NCBI GenBank assembly: GCA_036274055.1
Contig: DASUGM010000218.1
Coordinates: 1 to 16,883 of the forward strand
Length of the DNA: 16,883 nt
Source of the DNA: DASUGM01 sp036274055
GTDB taxonomy: Bacteria; Acidobacteriota; Vicinamibacteria; Vicinamibacterales; SCN-69-37
Direction of reading: 5' to 3'
Shown: in pieces, positions 7,247-14,536 of the stretch
Layout: the number at the start of each line of letters is the position of its first letter
Numbering within the stretch: the first letter of the stretch is position 1
Notes under the pieces: model-generated
What the model was told of the DNA's origin: nothing
What the model saw: only the letters and a program-made list of their open reading frames with translations
The model's database searches: none
Position numbers and translations under genes: made by a program

Positions 7247-8155
7247 ATGCGCCGTTTCCGCGAGCTCGATTGGCTCTGGCTGTTCCTGCTGTCGTGGATC
7301 GCGCCGGTGATCTACGACGAGTACGTCGGCCTGCAATACTGGTCGAGCCTGCTCTTCTGGCTCGTGCCGATTGGCGTGCTGGCGCCGCGTTACCTGCACG
7401 TCACCGACGCGGGAGGCCGGCGCCGCCGCGCGTTCGTGATTGCGGTCGCGGCGATCACGATGCTCGGGCTGGTGCTCGACTTCGGATTCGGGCATCGGAT
7501 TCTCCGGTTCGACGATCCGAACGTGCGCTATCTCGCCCGCCTGCCAGCGCTCTCCGGTTCGACGATTCCGATCGAAGAAGTGTTGTTCTACGCGCTCGGA
7601 CCAATCGCGATCCTGCTCGTCTACGTCTGGTGCGACGAGTACTGGCTCGCCGCCTATAACCCCGGTCAGCTGCGGATCGTGCGCGCGCGCGACACGCGGC
7701 TGCGACTTTCGCTGCCGGCGCTGGCCTGGGGCGGCGCGCTGGTCGCCGGCGGCACGCTGATCAAATGGGCGTTGACGCATCAGCCCGGCTGGCCGCCGCA
7801 GTACTTCACGTTTCTCGTCGCCGTCGCGATCATCCCGGCGATTGGACTGTTTTCGGCCGTCGCCGGTCTGGTCAACTGGCGGGCGTTCGGTGTCACCACG
7901 TTGTACCTCGTGATGACCGCGGCGCTGTGGGAGGCGGTGCTCGCCCTGCCGCGCCACTGGTGGGGCTATCAGGCGCCGGCGATGATGGGCTTGTGGGTCA
8001 AGACGCTCTCGCCGCGCGATGACTGGTGGCTACCGGTCGAGGCCGTCATCGTGTGGATCTGTACGCCGTTCTCGGTGGTGATGATCTACGAAGCGGTCAA
8101 ACGTTATTTCTACGCGGCGACGCCGGAAAAGCCGGTCTATCAGCCTTACGCGTAG
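7247..8155 (+). CDS. Multi-pass membrane protein with lycopene-cyclase-like domains
   Basis: The protein has 302 residues and about eight membrane helices. A helix ending ...LVLDFGFGH, then a short loop and IPIEEVLFYALGP, resembles the CrtYc/CrtYd-type heterodimeric lycopene cyclase domain, in which a PxEE motif lies at the membrane edge. The second half repeats the pattern: ...TAALWEAVLALPRHWWGYQ, then LPVEAVIVWICTPFSVVMI. The protein therefore looks like a fused double-domain version. In the second copy EE is replaced by EA. ATG 7247 was chosen; a TTG at 7223 in the same frame would add eight residues, and neither has a clear ribosome site. It is divergent from the ECF sigma gene. No phytoene synthase or desaturase is nearby, so carotenoid cyclisation is uncertain. 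The TAG stop lies at the edge of the large inverted repeat. Confidence 0.75.
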   Translation: MRRFRELDWLWLFLLSWIAPVIYDEYVGLQYWSSLLFWLVPIGVLAPRYLHVTDAGGRRRRAFVIAVAAITMLGLVLDFGFGHRILRFDDPNVRYLARLPALSGSTIPIEEVLFYALGPIAILLVYVWCDEYWLAAYNPGQLRIVRARDTRLRLSLPALAWGGALVAGGTLIKWALTHQPGWPPQYFTFLVAVAIIPAIGLFSAVAGLVNWRAFGVTTLYLVMTAALWEAVLALPRHWWGYQAPAMMGLWVKTLSPRDDWWLPVEAVIVWICTPFSVVMIYEAVKRYFYAATPEKPVYQPYA

Positions 8156-8496
8156 CGGACGCCAATTGCCGGATTGCCGAATCGAGGGCATTGCCGAATT
8201 GGATTGCTCGATTGCCCGATTGCCGCAATCAATGCCGCATTGCGGATTGCCGGATTGGCGCCTGACGGCGATTGGCAAATTGACGTCATCGCCGTATTTG
8301 TTCGACTGGCAATCCGGCCAATCCGGCAATCCGGCAATCCGGCCAATCCGGCCAATCCGCAAATCCGGCAATCCGCGCGGTGCAATGCGGCAATCCGGCA
8401 ATCTGCCATTGATTGTGGCAATTGGACGATTGGGCAATCCAATTCGGCAATGCCCTCGATTCGGCAATCCGGCAATTGGCCAGGCTCGTCCGCTAC
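8152..8496. repeat. Large inverted repeat with perfect 46-bp arms between convergent genes
   Basis: Bases 8161-8206 and 8435-8480 are exact reverse complements (46 bp; the left arm begins GCCAATTGCCGGATTGCCG). Outside them, GTAGCGGAC at 8152-8160 pairs with GTCCGCTAC at 8488-8496 after a 7-nt insertion, and includes the stop codons of both flanking genes. Inward from the arms, bases 8207-8240 remain roughly 70% complementary to the matching right-hand stretch. The left half is rich in ATTGCCGG and the right half in CCGGCAATC. The whole could fold as a 320-nt hairpin and could terminate both convergent transcripts. No transposase or gene is inside. Open frames here encode only low-complexity repeats and are not real genes. 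Confidence 0.9.
8311..8376 (+). repeat. Tandem 8-9 bp repeat AATCCGGC(C)
   Basis: Units of AATCCGGCC or AATCCGGC follow one another with no spacer at 8311, 8320, 8328, 8336 and 8345. Slightly changed units follow at 8354 (AATCCGC), 8362 and 8370. The mixed 8/9-bp period breaks any reading frame, which argues against a coding role. It lies inside the large inverted repeat and reads like slippage products of its core word. Confidence 0.85.
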
Positions 8497-8942
8497 TTGC
8501 ATTCCGTCGACAGCATTTTGATCGACGAGACTTGCAGCGTCGCCTTCGGCGCGTCGGGCGGCAGCGGCTTGGCCCCCGGTTTCATCGCCGGCGCGTTCAT
8601 CACCAGGCCGACGACTTCGACGCGCTGATTCTGGTGCTTCGAGAAGTCGATCGTCGAGGTCGCCCCGGTGAGCCAATACCGCGGCTCGACGGTGATCGGC
8701 GCCTTGGGCGGCGGTGGGGCTGGCGTCCCGCCGCGGCCGGCCGGCACGACGGGTGAGGCGCCGCCGGCCTGTGCGTCGATCAACATGTACATCAGCGGAG
8801 CGTCCGGCATCGCACGATCGACGCAGCCCTGAACCGAGACAGGCGTCGGCGTCGGCTTTTGCATCGAAGGCGACGGCGTCTGCGGCATCGCCGCCAGGGT
8901 CGCCGATGCGCTAATCATCACCGCGAGTGCCATCATCTTCAT
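8493..8942 (-). CDS. Small exported protein, probably OB-fold-like, unknown function
   Basis: The protein has 149 residues from ATG 8942, which follows a near-perfect GGGAGG 6-7 nt upstream. Longer in-frame starts further up would run into the divergent neighbour and were rejected. Residues 1-19 form a signal peptide (MKMMALAVMISASATLAAM). After a Pro/Thr-rich linker, SVQGCVDRA (36-44), RYWLTGATSTIDFSKHQNQRV (88-108) and the closing ATLQVSSIKMLSTEC (134-148) fit a short beta-barrel often seen in exported Acidobacteriota proteins. Two cysteines (40 and 148) at the two ends of the domain could form a disulfide. Residues 66-82 are Gly/Pro-rich and probably disordered. Role unknown. The stop is at the edge of the large inverted repeat. 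Confidence 0.7.
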   Translation of the reverse strand: MKMMALAVMISASATLAAMPQTPSPSMQKPTPTPVSVQGCVDRAMPDAPLMYMLIDAQAGGASPVVPAGRGGTPAPPPPKAPITVEPRYWLTGATSTIDFSKHQNQRVEVVGLVMNAPAMKPGAKPLPPDAPKATLQVSSIKMLSTECK

Positions 8943-9024
8943 CGCACACCTCCCACCGTTGGAACCCCGAGGGGCCATTGCCGTAAAAGGTGCAAGACGT
9001 GTTCCGTTTTCCAGGGGTGACCTC

Positions 9025-9591
9025 ATGGCGAAGAAGAAGAAGACCGCGAAGAAAGCTGCACCTACAAAAAAGCATGCGAAAAAGAAGACGCCGATGAAGA
9101 AAGCCGCCGCCAGGACGAAAGTCATGGCGGTTCCCGCCGGCTACCACACGGTGACGCCGTATCTCGTCTGTCGGAACGCCGCCGCGGCGATTGACTTCTA
9201 TAAGAAGGCGTTTGGCGCGAAGGAAAAACTCCGCATGCCGGCGCCGGACGGCTCGCTCATGCACGCCGAGATCATCGTCGGCGACTCGCACATCATGCTC
9301 GGCGACGAGAATCCCCAGATGGGCGGCAAATCGCCGCAGGCCCTCGGCGGCTCTCCGGTCGTCGTGTTCCTTTACGTGAAAGACGTCGACGCGCTGTTCG
9401 CCCGCGCCACCGCCGCCGGCGCCACCGTGACGATGCCGCTGATGAACATGTTCTGGGGCGATCGCTACGGCAAGCTCAAGGACCCCTTCGGCCACGAGTG
9501 GTCCGCGGCGACGCACATCGAGGATGTCTCGCCCAGGGAGATGGCCAGACGCGGCCAGGAAGCGTTCGCCCAGATGGGCGGCGGGCAGTAG
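9025..9591 (+). CDS. VOC/PhnB-like glyoxalase-fold protein with Lys-rich N-terminal tail
   Basis: The protein has 188 residues from ATG 9025, which is preceded by AGGGGTGA. Residues 1-34 are almost all Lys/Ala (MAKKKKTAKKAAPTKK and so on), a tail of the histone H1 type that may bind nucleic acid. Residues 38-165 are a vicinal-oxygen-chelate domain of the PhnB type: VTPYLVCRNAAAAIDFYKKA, then DGSLMHAEIIVGDSHIMLGDE, then VVVFLYVKDVDALFARATAAG, and LKDPFGHEWSAATHIED. His in LMHAEI and His in PFGHEWS are possible metal ligands. Such proteins are often annotated as glyoxalase/bleomycin resistance or PhnB, but the substrate is unknown. It is divergent from the exported small protein across 82 bp and convergent with the methyltransferase. 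Confidence 0.85.
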   Translation: MAKKKKTAKKAAPTKKHAKKKTPMKKAAARTKVMAVPAGYHTVTPYLVCRNAAAAIDFYKKAFGAKEKLRMPAPDGSLMHAEIIVGDSHIMLGDENPQMGGKSPQALGGSPVVVFLYVKDVDALFARATAAGATVTMPLMNMFWGDRYGKLKDPFGHEWSAATHIEDVSPREMARRGQEAFAQMGGGQ

Positions 9592-9616
9592 GCCCAAGGG
9601 TTCAGGCCCCTGGGCC
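9591..9616. terminator. Possible bidirectional hairpin between convergent genes
   Basis: GGCCCAAGGG (9591-9600) and CCCCTGGGCC (9607-9616) pair at 9 of 10 positions around a 6-nt loop. It lies exactly at the two stops (TAG 9589-9591 plus, TGA 9604-9602 minus). There is no T run, so this is a weak candidate. Confidence 0.35.
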
Positions 9617-10276
9617 GGCGGCAGCGCGTGCGAACGGACGGCGGAATGCTCTGGCGACGATCAAGCCTCGGCGCCATCGCGCGACCGCCGATTCGATCAA
9701 TCCCAACCGGACCAAAATCCCGCGCGAGGGCGGCAGCTCTCGCGCGGTGATACCGGTCTGCCATCTGAAGAAGCCGTAGAGCAGCGCCAGCCAGGCGCGG
9801 CCACGCAGCCGCGCCACGCCATTCTGCGGGAGCTCGAAATCGGCATAGATCCACAGCCCGCCGGGGACCAGATGATTGAGGACTCGCGCAACCAGCGCCT
9901 CGACTTCCGCGGTCGTAAAGCAATCGAGAAAAAACAGGGTGACGACGGCGTCGTAACGCGCGGCGCCGAGCTCGATTCGGCGCGCGTCGGCGTGTTCGAA
10001 GACGACGCGATCGGCTCCGGCGAGGGTCGCGACACGATTCTTCGCCCGCTCCAGCATCGCGGCACTGGCGTCGACGCTCCGGATGCTGGCACGCGGCGCC
10101 GCCGCGAGCAGTTGCATCAGCGCCCGGCCGTCGCCGTCGCCGAGCACGAGGATGTTCCGGCAGTCGCGCGCGCGATCGAGGAACTGAACGCGCGCGCGTT
10201 CGAGATCGCGCCCGAACGCCGCGCGCTCGAGCCACGCGTAGATGCCGGCGACGCGGTCGAAATTCTTCTCCGCCAT
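9602..10276 (-). CDS. Class I SAM-dependent methyltransferase
   Basis: The protein has 224 residues. Motif I is ILVLGDGDG (42-50), the SAM-ribose acidic residue is Asp69 in IRSVDAS, an adenine-site FEHADAR follows, and motif IV is YDAVVTLFFLDCF. VPGGLWIYADFELP is the usual post-IV strand. The start ATG 10276 is 3 nt after the stop of the UbiA-like gene, so the two are translationally coupled. The layout is like UbiE/COQ5-type lipid or quinone methylases, but the substrate is not shown by the sequence. The C-terminus is very basic (RWRRGLIVARAFRRPFARAA), which may help membrane association. Alternative: a methyltransferase for the product of the membrane partner. Confidence 0.85.
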   Translation of the reverse strand: MAEKNFDRVAGIYAWLERAAFGRDLERARVQFLDRARDCRNILVLGDGDGRALMQLLAAAPRASIRSVDASAAMLERAKNRVATLAGADRVVFEHADARRIELGAARYDAVVTLFFLDCFTTAEVEALVARVLNHLVPGGLWIYADFELPQNGVARLRGRAWLALLYGFFRWQTGITARELPPSRGILVRLGLIESAVARWRRGLIVARAFRRPFARAAAGPGA

Positions 10277-10279
10277 CGT

Positions 10280-11122
10280 CTATAGCAGCAGCGCGATCGC
10301 CGGGGTCATCAGCGCGACGTCGGCAAGCACGCGCGCGCGGTAGCGGCCGAGCGGCGCTTCTGCGTGGTTGATCCCGAGCAGGAGCAGCGCGCTCGCGCCC
10401 GCGCAGGCCGCCGCCATCGAGAGCGCCGGCGGGCCGAGCCAGCCAAGCGCGAGCGCGGCGAGCGCGACCGTCAGCGTCAGCCCGCGCGCGATCCTCGCGC
10501 CGGCGTCAAACTGCATCGCCAGCGAGGTCTGGCCGTGGCTGGCGTCGACGTCACGCTCCCACGCCGAGATCAACGCGCAGTTGGCGAAGCAGAGCAGGGC
10601 GAACAGCGCGATCGCCCACCAGACCACGGCGTCGTGCGGTGGCAGGACGACGAACAGCGCGGCGCCCGCCGCGAGCAGGGCAGCGATGATGACCTCTTTC
10701 GGCGCGCGCCACCGGCGCTCGCGGTGGACGAGCTGATGCGAGAGCAGATACGCGGCGACCGGCCCGAGCAGCAGCAGGCCAGCGAGAAACTCGCGTCGGT
10801 CGAGCCGGACCCATGCGATCGCAACATCGACGACGAAGGCGACCAGCCAAGCGGCCGCGATCGGCCAGCGATGCCGTTGATAGAAGCGATGACGTTTGGT
10901 GCGGATTTGCGCCGGCCGCAGCCGCCAGCCCTCGATCCACCGATCGGCGGCATAGGCGAGCCAGACGGACACCGCGAGGACGACCCCGTGTTCCCAGTCG
11001 AGCCGGATATTTGCGACGCGCGCCAGCAACCGTTGCCACAGCCCGGTCACGATCGGCGCGTCGATCGAGAGGATCGTCGGCCAGAGCCACCACGGGATCT
11101 GGTCGTCCGCGATCGGACGCAC
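10280..11122 (-). CDS. UbiA-like polytopic membrane protein
   Basis: The protein has 280 residues and about eight hydrophobic helices. The first cytoplasmic loop carries YAADRWIEGWRLR (57-69), where UbiA enzymes have NDxxDxxxD. A second loop has ANCALISAWERDVDASHGQ (180-198), where they have a DxxxD motif. The overall order and length fit the UbiA prenyltransferase superfamily, but the first motif is reduced to DRxxE, so catalysis is uncertain. KRHRFYQRHR (76-85) is a conserved-looking basic segment. Start is GTG 11122 with no strong ribosome site; nearby ATG codons at 11129 and 11126 are out of frame. It is encoded with the methyltransferase, which suggests joint modification of a lipid or quinone-like compound. 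Confidence 0.65.
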   Translation of the reverse strand: MRPIADDQIPWWLWPTILSIDAPIVTGLWQRLLARVANIRLDWEHGVVLAVSVWLAYAADRWIEGWRLRPAQIRTKRHRFYQRHRWPIAAAWLVAFVVDVAIAWVRLDRREFLAGLLLLGPVAAYLLSHQLVHRERRWRAPKEVIIAALLAAGAALFVVLPPHDAVVWWAIALFALLCFANCALISAWERDVDASHGQTSLAMQFDAGARIARGLTLTVALAALALGWLGPPALSMAAACAGASALLLLGINHAEAPLGRYRARVLADVALMTPAIALLL

Positions 11123-11194
11123 GCACCATCATTGATCGGCGCGGGGGGCGCGTCGCCGCGGCGATGGTTCGTCCGGCGGACGCACGGGACCTAA

Positions 11195-11439
11195 TCCGGC
11201 CGCGTCGAGGACGTGTGTCTCGCGGCGAGCTCCGGTCGACACCGCGGGAGCCGCCACGCTCCTTCCGCGCAGGTTTCGACCTTCGATCCTCGGGCCGCTC
11301 CGCTACATCCGCCGCATTGTTTGCTCCTTCGCGGAGGTCGGCCCTCGAAACCTGCGCTCCATCCGCGCGCGGCTCATGCTGCGCCGCCGCGGTGCTCCCA
11401 GTCGCACGCCGCGAGACACACGTCCCCGGCGCGGCCGGA
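11195..11439. repeat. Imperfect large inverted repeat upstream of the S9 peptidase
   Basis: The 415-bp gap 11123-11537 holds no credible gene. Its main structure is an inverted repeat with three exact paired blocks: TCCGGCCGCG (11195-11204 with 11430-11439), GGACGTGTGTCTCGCGGCG (11209-11227 with 11407-11425) and GCGCAGGTTTCGA (11267-11279 with 11345-11357). Stretches between the blocks have diverged. The 65-bp centre contains CTCCTTCGCGGAG, a short palindrome of its own. It may be an interspersed repeat of this lineage. The promoter of the peptidase gene must lie in or just after it, but I see no clear -35/-10 pair. Confidence 0.8.
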
Positions 11440-11537
11440 ACTGAGGGCGCCAGGGGAACCGCCGCACGTCGCACGCCGCATCGCGCATGGCGCACCGCGC
11501 ACGGTCTTCGATATCCTGTGCTCTCGCGGAGGAACCC

Positions 11538-13814
11538 ATGACGGTCCGAAGGATGCGCTGGACGTTGGTGTCGGCGCTGGCGTGTGTGGCGGTGGCGGGC
11601 GCGATGCGATCGGCGACGGTGTCGGCGCAGGCGCCGGCGACGCGGCCGATGACGTTTCTCGACATGCAGCAGATGCGCAGCGCCGGATCGCCGACGCCGA
11701 GCCGCGACGGCAAGTGGATGCTCTACACGGTCTCGTCGCCGAACTGGCAGGACGCCGAGCGTCAGACGGATCTCTACCTGGTTTCGATCGACCAGGGCGT
11801 CTCGTCGACCAGGCAGCTGACGTTCACGACCGCGAAGAACGAGACTTCGCCGCAGTGGGCGCCCGACGGCAGCATGTTCTTCTTCCTCTCGAATCGCGAA
11901 GCTCCGGCAAACGCGTCGTCGCAGAATCAGCTCTACATGATGCGCGCCGACGGCGGCGAGGCGCGGCGGATCACCGATGCCAAGGACGGCGTCACCGATT
12001 ACGCGATTGCCCCCGTCGGGGCCGGCGGCACCAGCAGCGGCATCGTCTATCGCAGCGGCAAAACTGATGCGCGACAGCTCTACCGTCTGCTTGGCTGGCT
12101 CGGCAGCAACAACGCGGTCCCGGCCGAGATCGCGACCGAACAGCTGACCAGACACGCGACCGGCGTGGACACCTGGCGCTTTTCGCCCGATGGCCGCCGC
12201 GTCTATTTCATCTCGCCCGACAAGATCGACGACGACGAGAAGGCCCGGCGCGAGAAGAAATTCACCGTCAACATCCGCAACATGGAGACGCCGTTTGCCG
12301 GTCTCTGGTCGCTGGATTTGAGCGACCGCAAGGCCGCGCGCATCGGCGAGGAAGGCGCCTACTCCGTCTCCGGCTTCACGATGAGCGACGACAGCAAGTG
12401 GGTCGGCTTCCGCGGCGGATCGATCAAGCGGTACGAGCGCAACATCACCGCCGAGAACCTCTACGCGGACCTCTATCTCTACGAAGTCGCGACCGGCCAG
12501 ATCGAGCGGCTGACCAACAACGTCGAAGTCGGCGAGAGCGGCCCGAACTTCTCACCCGACGGCCGGTTCGTGGTCTTTTCCGCCCCGGACGAGATGACGC
12601 GGTACAGCATGGCGAACAACCGGCTCTACATCCGTCCGGTCGCCGATCGCGGCAAGGCGTTCCGCAAGCTCGACGGCAGCTTCGACGGCGATCTTTCGGC
12701 CGGCTTCTGGTCGAAGGACGGACGCACGATCTATTTCAACGAAGGCTGGAGGGCGACCAATCAGCTGTTTGCCCTCGACGTCGATCAGAACACGGTGCGG
12801 CAGATCACGAAAGAACCGGCCTCGATCACCGTGACCCGCGACGACGACAGCGGCTGCCTGCTCATCAACTTCGCCGACGGGAAGACGCCGCCGACGCTGT
12901 TCACCGCGGCTGGCGTCGAGCAATTGGGGTTGAAGACGTCGTGGCGCCAGCTCACCGATCCGAATCCGCAAGTGCGCGGTTTCGCCCTCGGCCAGGAAGA
13001 AGAGATCACGTGGACGTCGACCGACGGCACGAAAGTCGGCGGCGTGCTCGTCAAACCAGTCGGGTATCAGCCGGGCACCCGCTATCCGTTGATCGTCGCG
13101 ATCCACGGCGGCCCGGCGTCGGCCGACGTGCTCAGCTTCAACGGCGGCTACGGCGCGCAGGTCTACGCCGGCGCCGGCTACGCGGTGCTGCGGCCGAACT
13201 ATCGCGGCTCCACCAACTACGGCGTCAAGCACAAGACCGCGATCGTCGGCGATTATTTCAAGCTCGGCTACGACGACATCATGACCGGCGTCGATTACCT
13301 GATCGCGCAAGGCATCGTCGACGGCTCGAAGATGGGCGCGCTCGGCTGGAGCGCGGGCGGCCACTGGTCGAACTGGATTCTGACCCACACCGATCGCTTC
13401 AAGGCGATCAGCACCGGCGCCGGGACGTCGAACTGGATCTCGATGTACGCGCAGAGCGACGTCCAGCGCAACCGCCAGTTCTATCTCGGCGACAAGCTGC
13501 CGTACGACGACTACGACGCGTACTGGAACCAGTCGCCGCTGAAGTACATCCGCAACGCCAGGACGCCGACGATGATCCACGTCGTCGAAGGCGATCCGCG
13601 GGTGCCGAGCCCGCAGTCGGTCGAGCTGCACATGGCGCTCAAGCAGATCGGGGTTCCAACCGAGCTATTCATGTATCCCGGCAACTCGCACGGGATTCCC
13701 GACGCGCGCAATCAGCTGGTCAAGTCGGTCAGCGAGATGGCGTGGATGGACTACTACGTCAGGGGCAAGGGCGAGAAGTTCTCATGGCGCATGGTCATGG
13801 ACACGCTCAAGTAA
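11538..13814 (+). CDS. Exported S9-family (prolyl oligopeptidase/DPP-like) serine peptidase
   Basis: The protein has 758 residues from ATG 11538, with GGAGG just upstream; an ATG at 11487 adds 17 unconserved residues and was rejected. Residues 1-30 form a signal peptide ending VSA. Residues about 35-470 are a beta-propeller with TolB-type blades (PTPSRDGKWMLYTVSS, TSPQWAPDGSMFFFLSN, TWRFSPDGRRVYFIS, GPNFSPDGRFVVFSA). Residues about 490-758 are the alpha/beta hydrolase: IVAIHGGPAS, VLRPNYRGSTNYG, and the triad Ser605 (GWSAGG), Asp686 (VEGDPRVP) and His718 (NSHGI). All catalytic residues are present. These enzymes cleave short peptides at the N-terminal end or after Pro/acyl residues; exact specificity is unknown. 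It shares a TAA|ATG junction with the DUF3224 gene. Confidence 0.93.
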   Translation: MTVRRMRWTLVSALACVAVAGAMRSATVSAQAPATRPMTFLDMQQMRSAGSPTPSRDGKWMLYTVSSPNWQDAERQTDLYLVSIDQGVSSTRQLTFTTAKNETSPQWAPDGSMFFFLSNREAPANASSQNQLYMMRADGGEARRITDAKDGVTDYAIAPVGAGGTSSGIVYRSGKTDARQLYRLLGWLGSNNAVPAEIATEQLTRHATGVDTWRFSPDGRRVYFISPDKIDDDEKARREKKFTVNIRNMETPFAGLWSLDLSDRKAARIGEEGAYSVSGFTMSDDSKWVGFRGGSIKRYERNITAENLYADLYLYEVATGQIERLTNNVEVGESGPNFSPDGRFVVFSAPDEMTRYSMANNRLYIRPVADRGKAFRKLDGSFDGDLSAGFWSKDGRTIYFNEGWRATNQLFALDVDQNTVRQITKEPASITVTRDDDSGCLLINFADGKTPPTLFTAAGVEQLGLKTSWRQLTDPNPQVRGFALGQEEEITWTSTDGTKVGGVLVKPVGYQPGTRYPLIVAIHGGPASADVLSFNGGYGAQVYAGAGYAVLRPNYRGSTNYGVKHKTAIVGDYFKLGYDDIMTGVDYLIAQGIVDGSKMGALGWSAGGHWSNWILTHTDRFKAISTGAGTSNWISMYAQSDVQRNRQFYLGDKLPYDDYDAYWNQSPLKYIRNARTPTMIHVVEGDPRVPSPQSVELHMALKQIGVPTELFMYPGNSHGIPDARNQLVKSVSEMAWMDYYVRGKGEKFSWRMVMDTLK

Positions 13815-14189
13815 ATGGCGACCGCAAAGTCCACGTTCGTCATCGACAAGAAAGTCCCGACGGCGGTCGAGTGGAACGTCGGCGGCGCGGCCCGCAACCG
13901 CTACGAGAAGACGTTCTCGGGCGACATCACCGGCACCAGCCTGGTCGAGGCGACGATGCTCGGCCTGGGCGACGGCAAGCCGCTGGTCTACATCGCGATC
14001 GAGGGACTCGACGTCACCGTCAACGGCAGGAAGGGCACGTTCATCCTGCTGCATCGCGCCGTGCATCCCGAGGACGGCACGACGGCGTGGACGATCCTCG
14101 ATGGCTCGGGCAGCGGTGAGCTCGCGGGGATTCGCGGCTCGGGCACGATCACGCCAGGCCACGAGTTCACGCTCGAGTACGAACTCTGA
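13815..14189 (+). CDS. DUF3224-family small protein
   Basis: The protein has 124 residues. The start ATG directly follows the peptidase TAA with no gap, so translation is probably coupled. The domain spans nearly the whole chain: TFVIDKKVPTAVEWNV, RYEKTFSGDITGTSLVEATM, YIAIEGLDVTVNGRKGTFIL, then LDGSGSGELAGIRGSGTI and the closing FTLEYEL. The F-GD-GTS, G-GTF and SGTGELAG-like elements are the signature of DUF3224 beta-barrels. No catalytic residues are known for the family. No signal peptide is visible, so it should be cytoplasmic, unlike the exported peptidase before it. Function unknown. Confidence 0.88.
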   Translation: MATAKSTFVIDKKVPTAVEWNVGGAARNRYEKTFSGDITGTSLVEATMLGLGDGKPLVYIAIEGLDVTVNGRKGTFILLHRAVHPEDGTTAWTILDGSGSGELAGIRGSGTITPGHEFTLEYEL

Positions 14190-14198
14190 GAGGCCGCG

Positions 14199-14467
14199 AT
14201 GACTGGACCAGCAGTGACGCTCGAGCGCGTCGCTCGGACGCCGGTCGCGGCGATCCGCCGCGAGGTGACGCGTTCAGAGCTGCGACGACGGTGCACATGG
14301 GCCCGTACGACGGGCTCGCTCGCGCGCACGACGCAATTCAGGCCTGGTGCAAAGCCAACGGCCATCGCCTCGTCGAGCCGTGCTGGGAACTTTACGGCCA
14401 CTGGCAGCGCGAGTGGGGCGTCGACCCGTCGCTGATTCGGACGGACGTCTACTACCTGATCGCTTGA
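14199..14467 (+). pseudogene. GyrI-like effector-binding domain gene, internally deleted and frameshifted
   Basis: From ATG 14199 the frame reads TLERVARTPVAAIRREV, the usual first strand of GyrI-like (AraC effector-binding-like) proteins. Near 14276-14282 the match jumps to another frame, starting at 14279: AATTVHMGPYDGLARAHDAI, then QAWCKANGHRLVEPCWELYG, HWQREWGV and TDVYYLIA, ending TGA 14465-14467. That is the family's C-terminal half. Roughly 70-80 residues between the two parts are missing compared with intact family members (about 150), and the frames differ. The whole therefore looks like an internal deletion with frame loss. The intact frame from 14199 would instead read 78 residues to 14435 with no family match after residue ~28. 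It is the third gene after the peptidase and DUF3224. A sequencing or assembly error cannot be excluded. Confidence 0.75.
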
Positions 14468-14475
14468 GTATCCCG

Positions 14476-14536
14476 TCGTTCTTTCGTTCGGGACTTCGGG
14501 AGTTCGGATGTTCCGTTCCTCCGTTCTTGCGTTCCT
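14476..14536 (+). repeat. Low-complexity pyrimidine-rich GTTC repeats
   Basis: Irregular words such as CGTTC, TTCGTTCG, TTCCGTTCC and CCGTTCTTGCGTTCC recur after the GyrI-like remnant. The rest of the 217-bp gap to 14685 shows no gene or clear signal. The period is not fixed, so this may be an eroded repeat. Confidence 0.4.

Noticed and set aside
8311..8400. CRISPR-like short repeats
   Set aside because: Units are 8-9 bp with no spacers and no cas genes nearby, so this is a slippage-type tandem repeat.
8166..8756. Open frames across the repeat region giving Ile/Pro/Asn/Gly-rich products on both strands
   Set aside because: They translate the ATTGCCGG/CCGGCAAT repeats, whose 8/9-bp period shifts the frame, and run into the antisense of the exported-protein gene.
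10551..12155. 534-residue open frame on the minus strand
   Set aside because: It is antisense to the UbiA-like gene region, the inverted repeat and the start of the S9 peptidase. Its composition is Arg/Pro-rich with no recognisable domain, as expected for a shadow frame in GC-rich DNA.
12398..14119. 573-residue plus-strand open frame
   Set aside because: It lies in another frame of the S9 peptidase and DUF3224 genes and is very rich in Arg. The overlapped genes have clear domains and catalytic residues.
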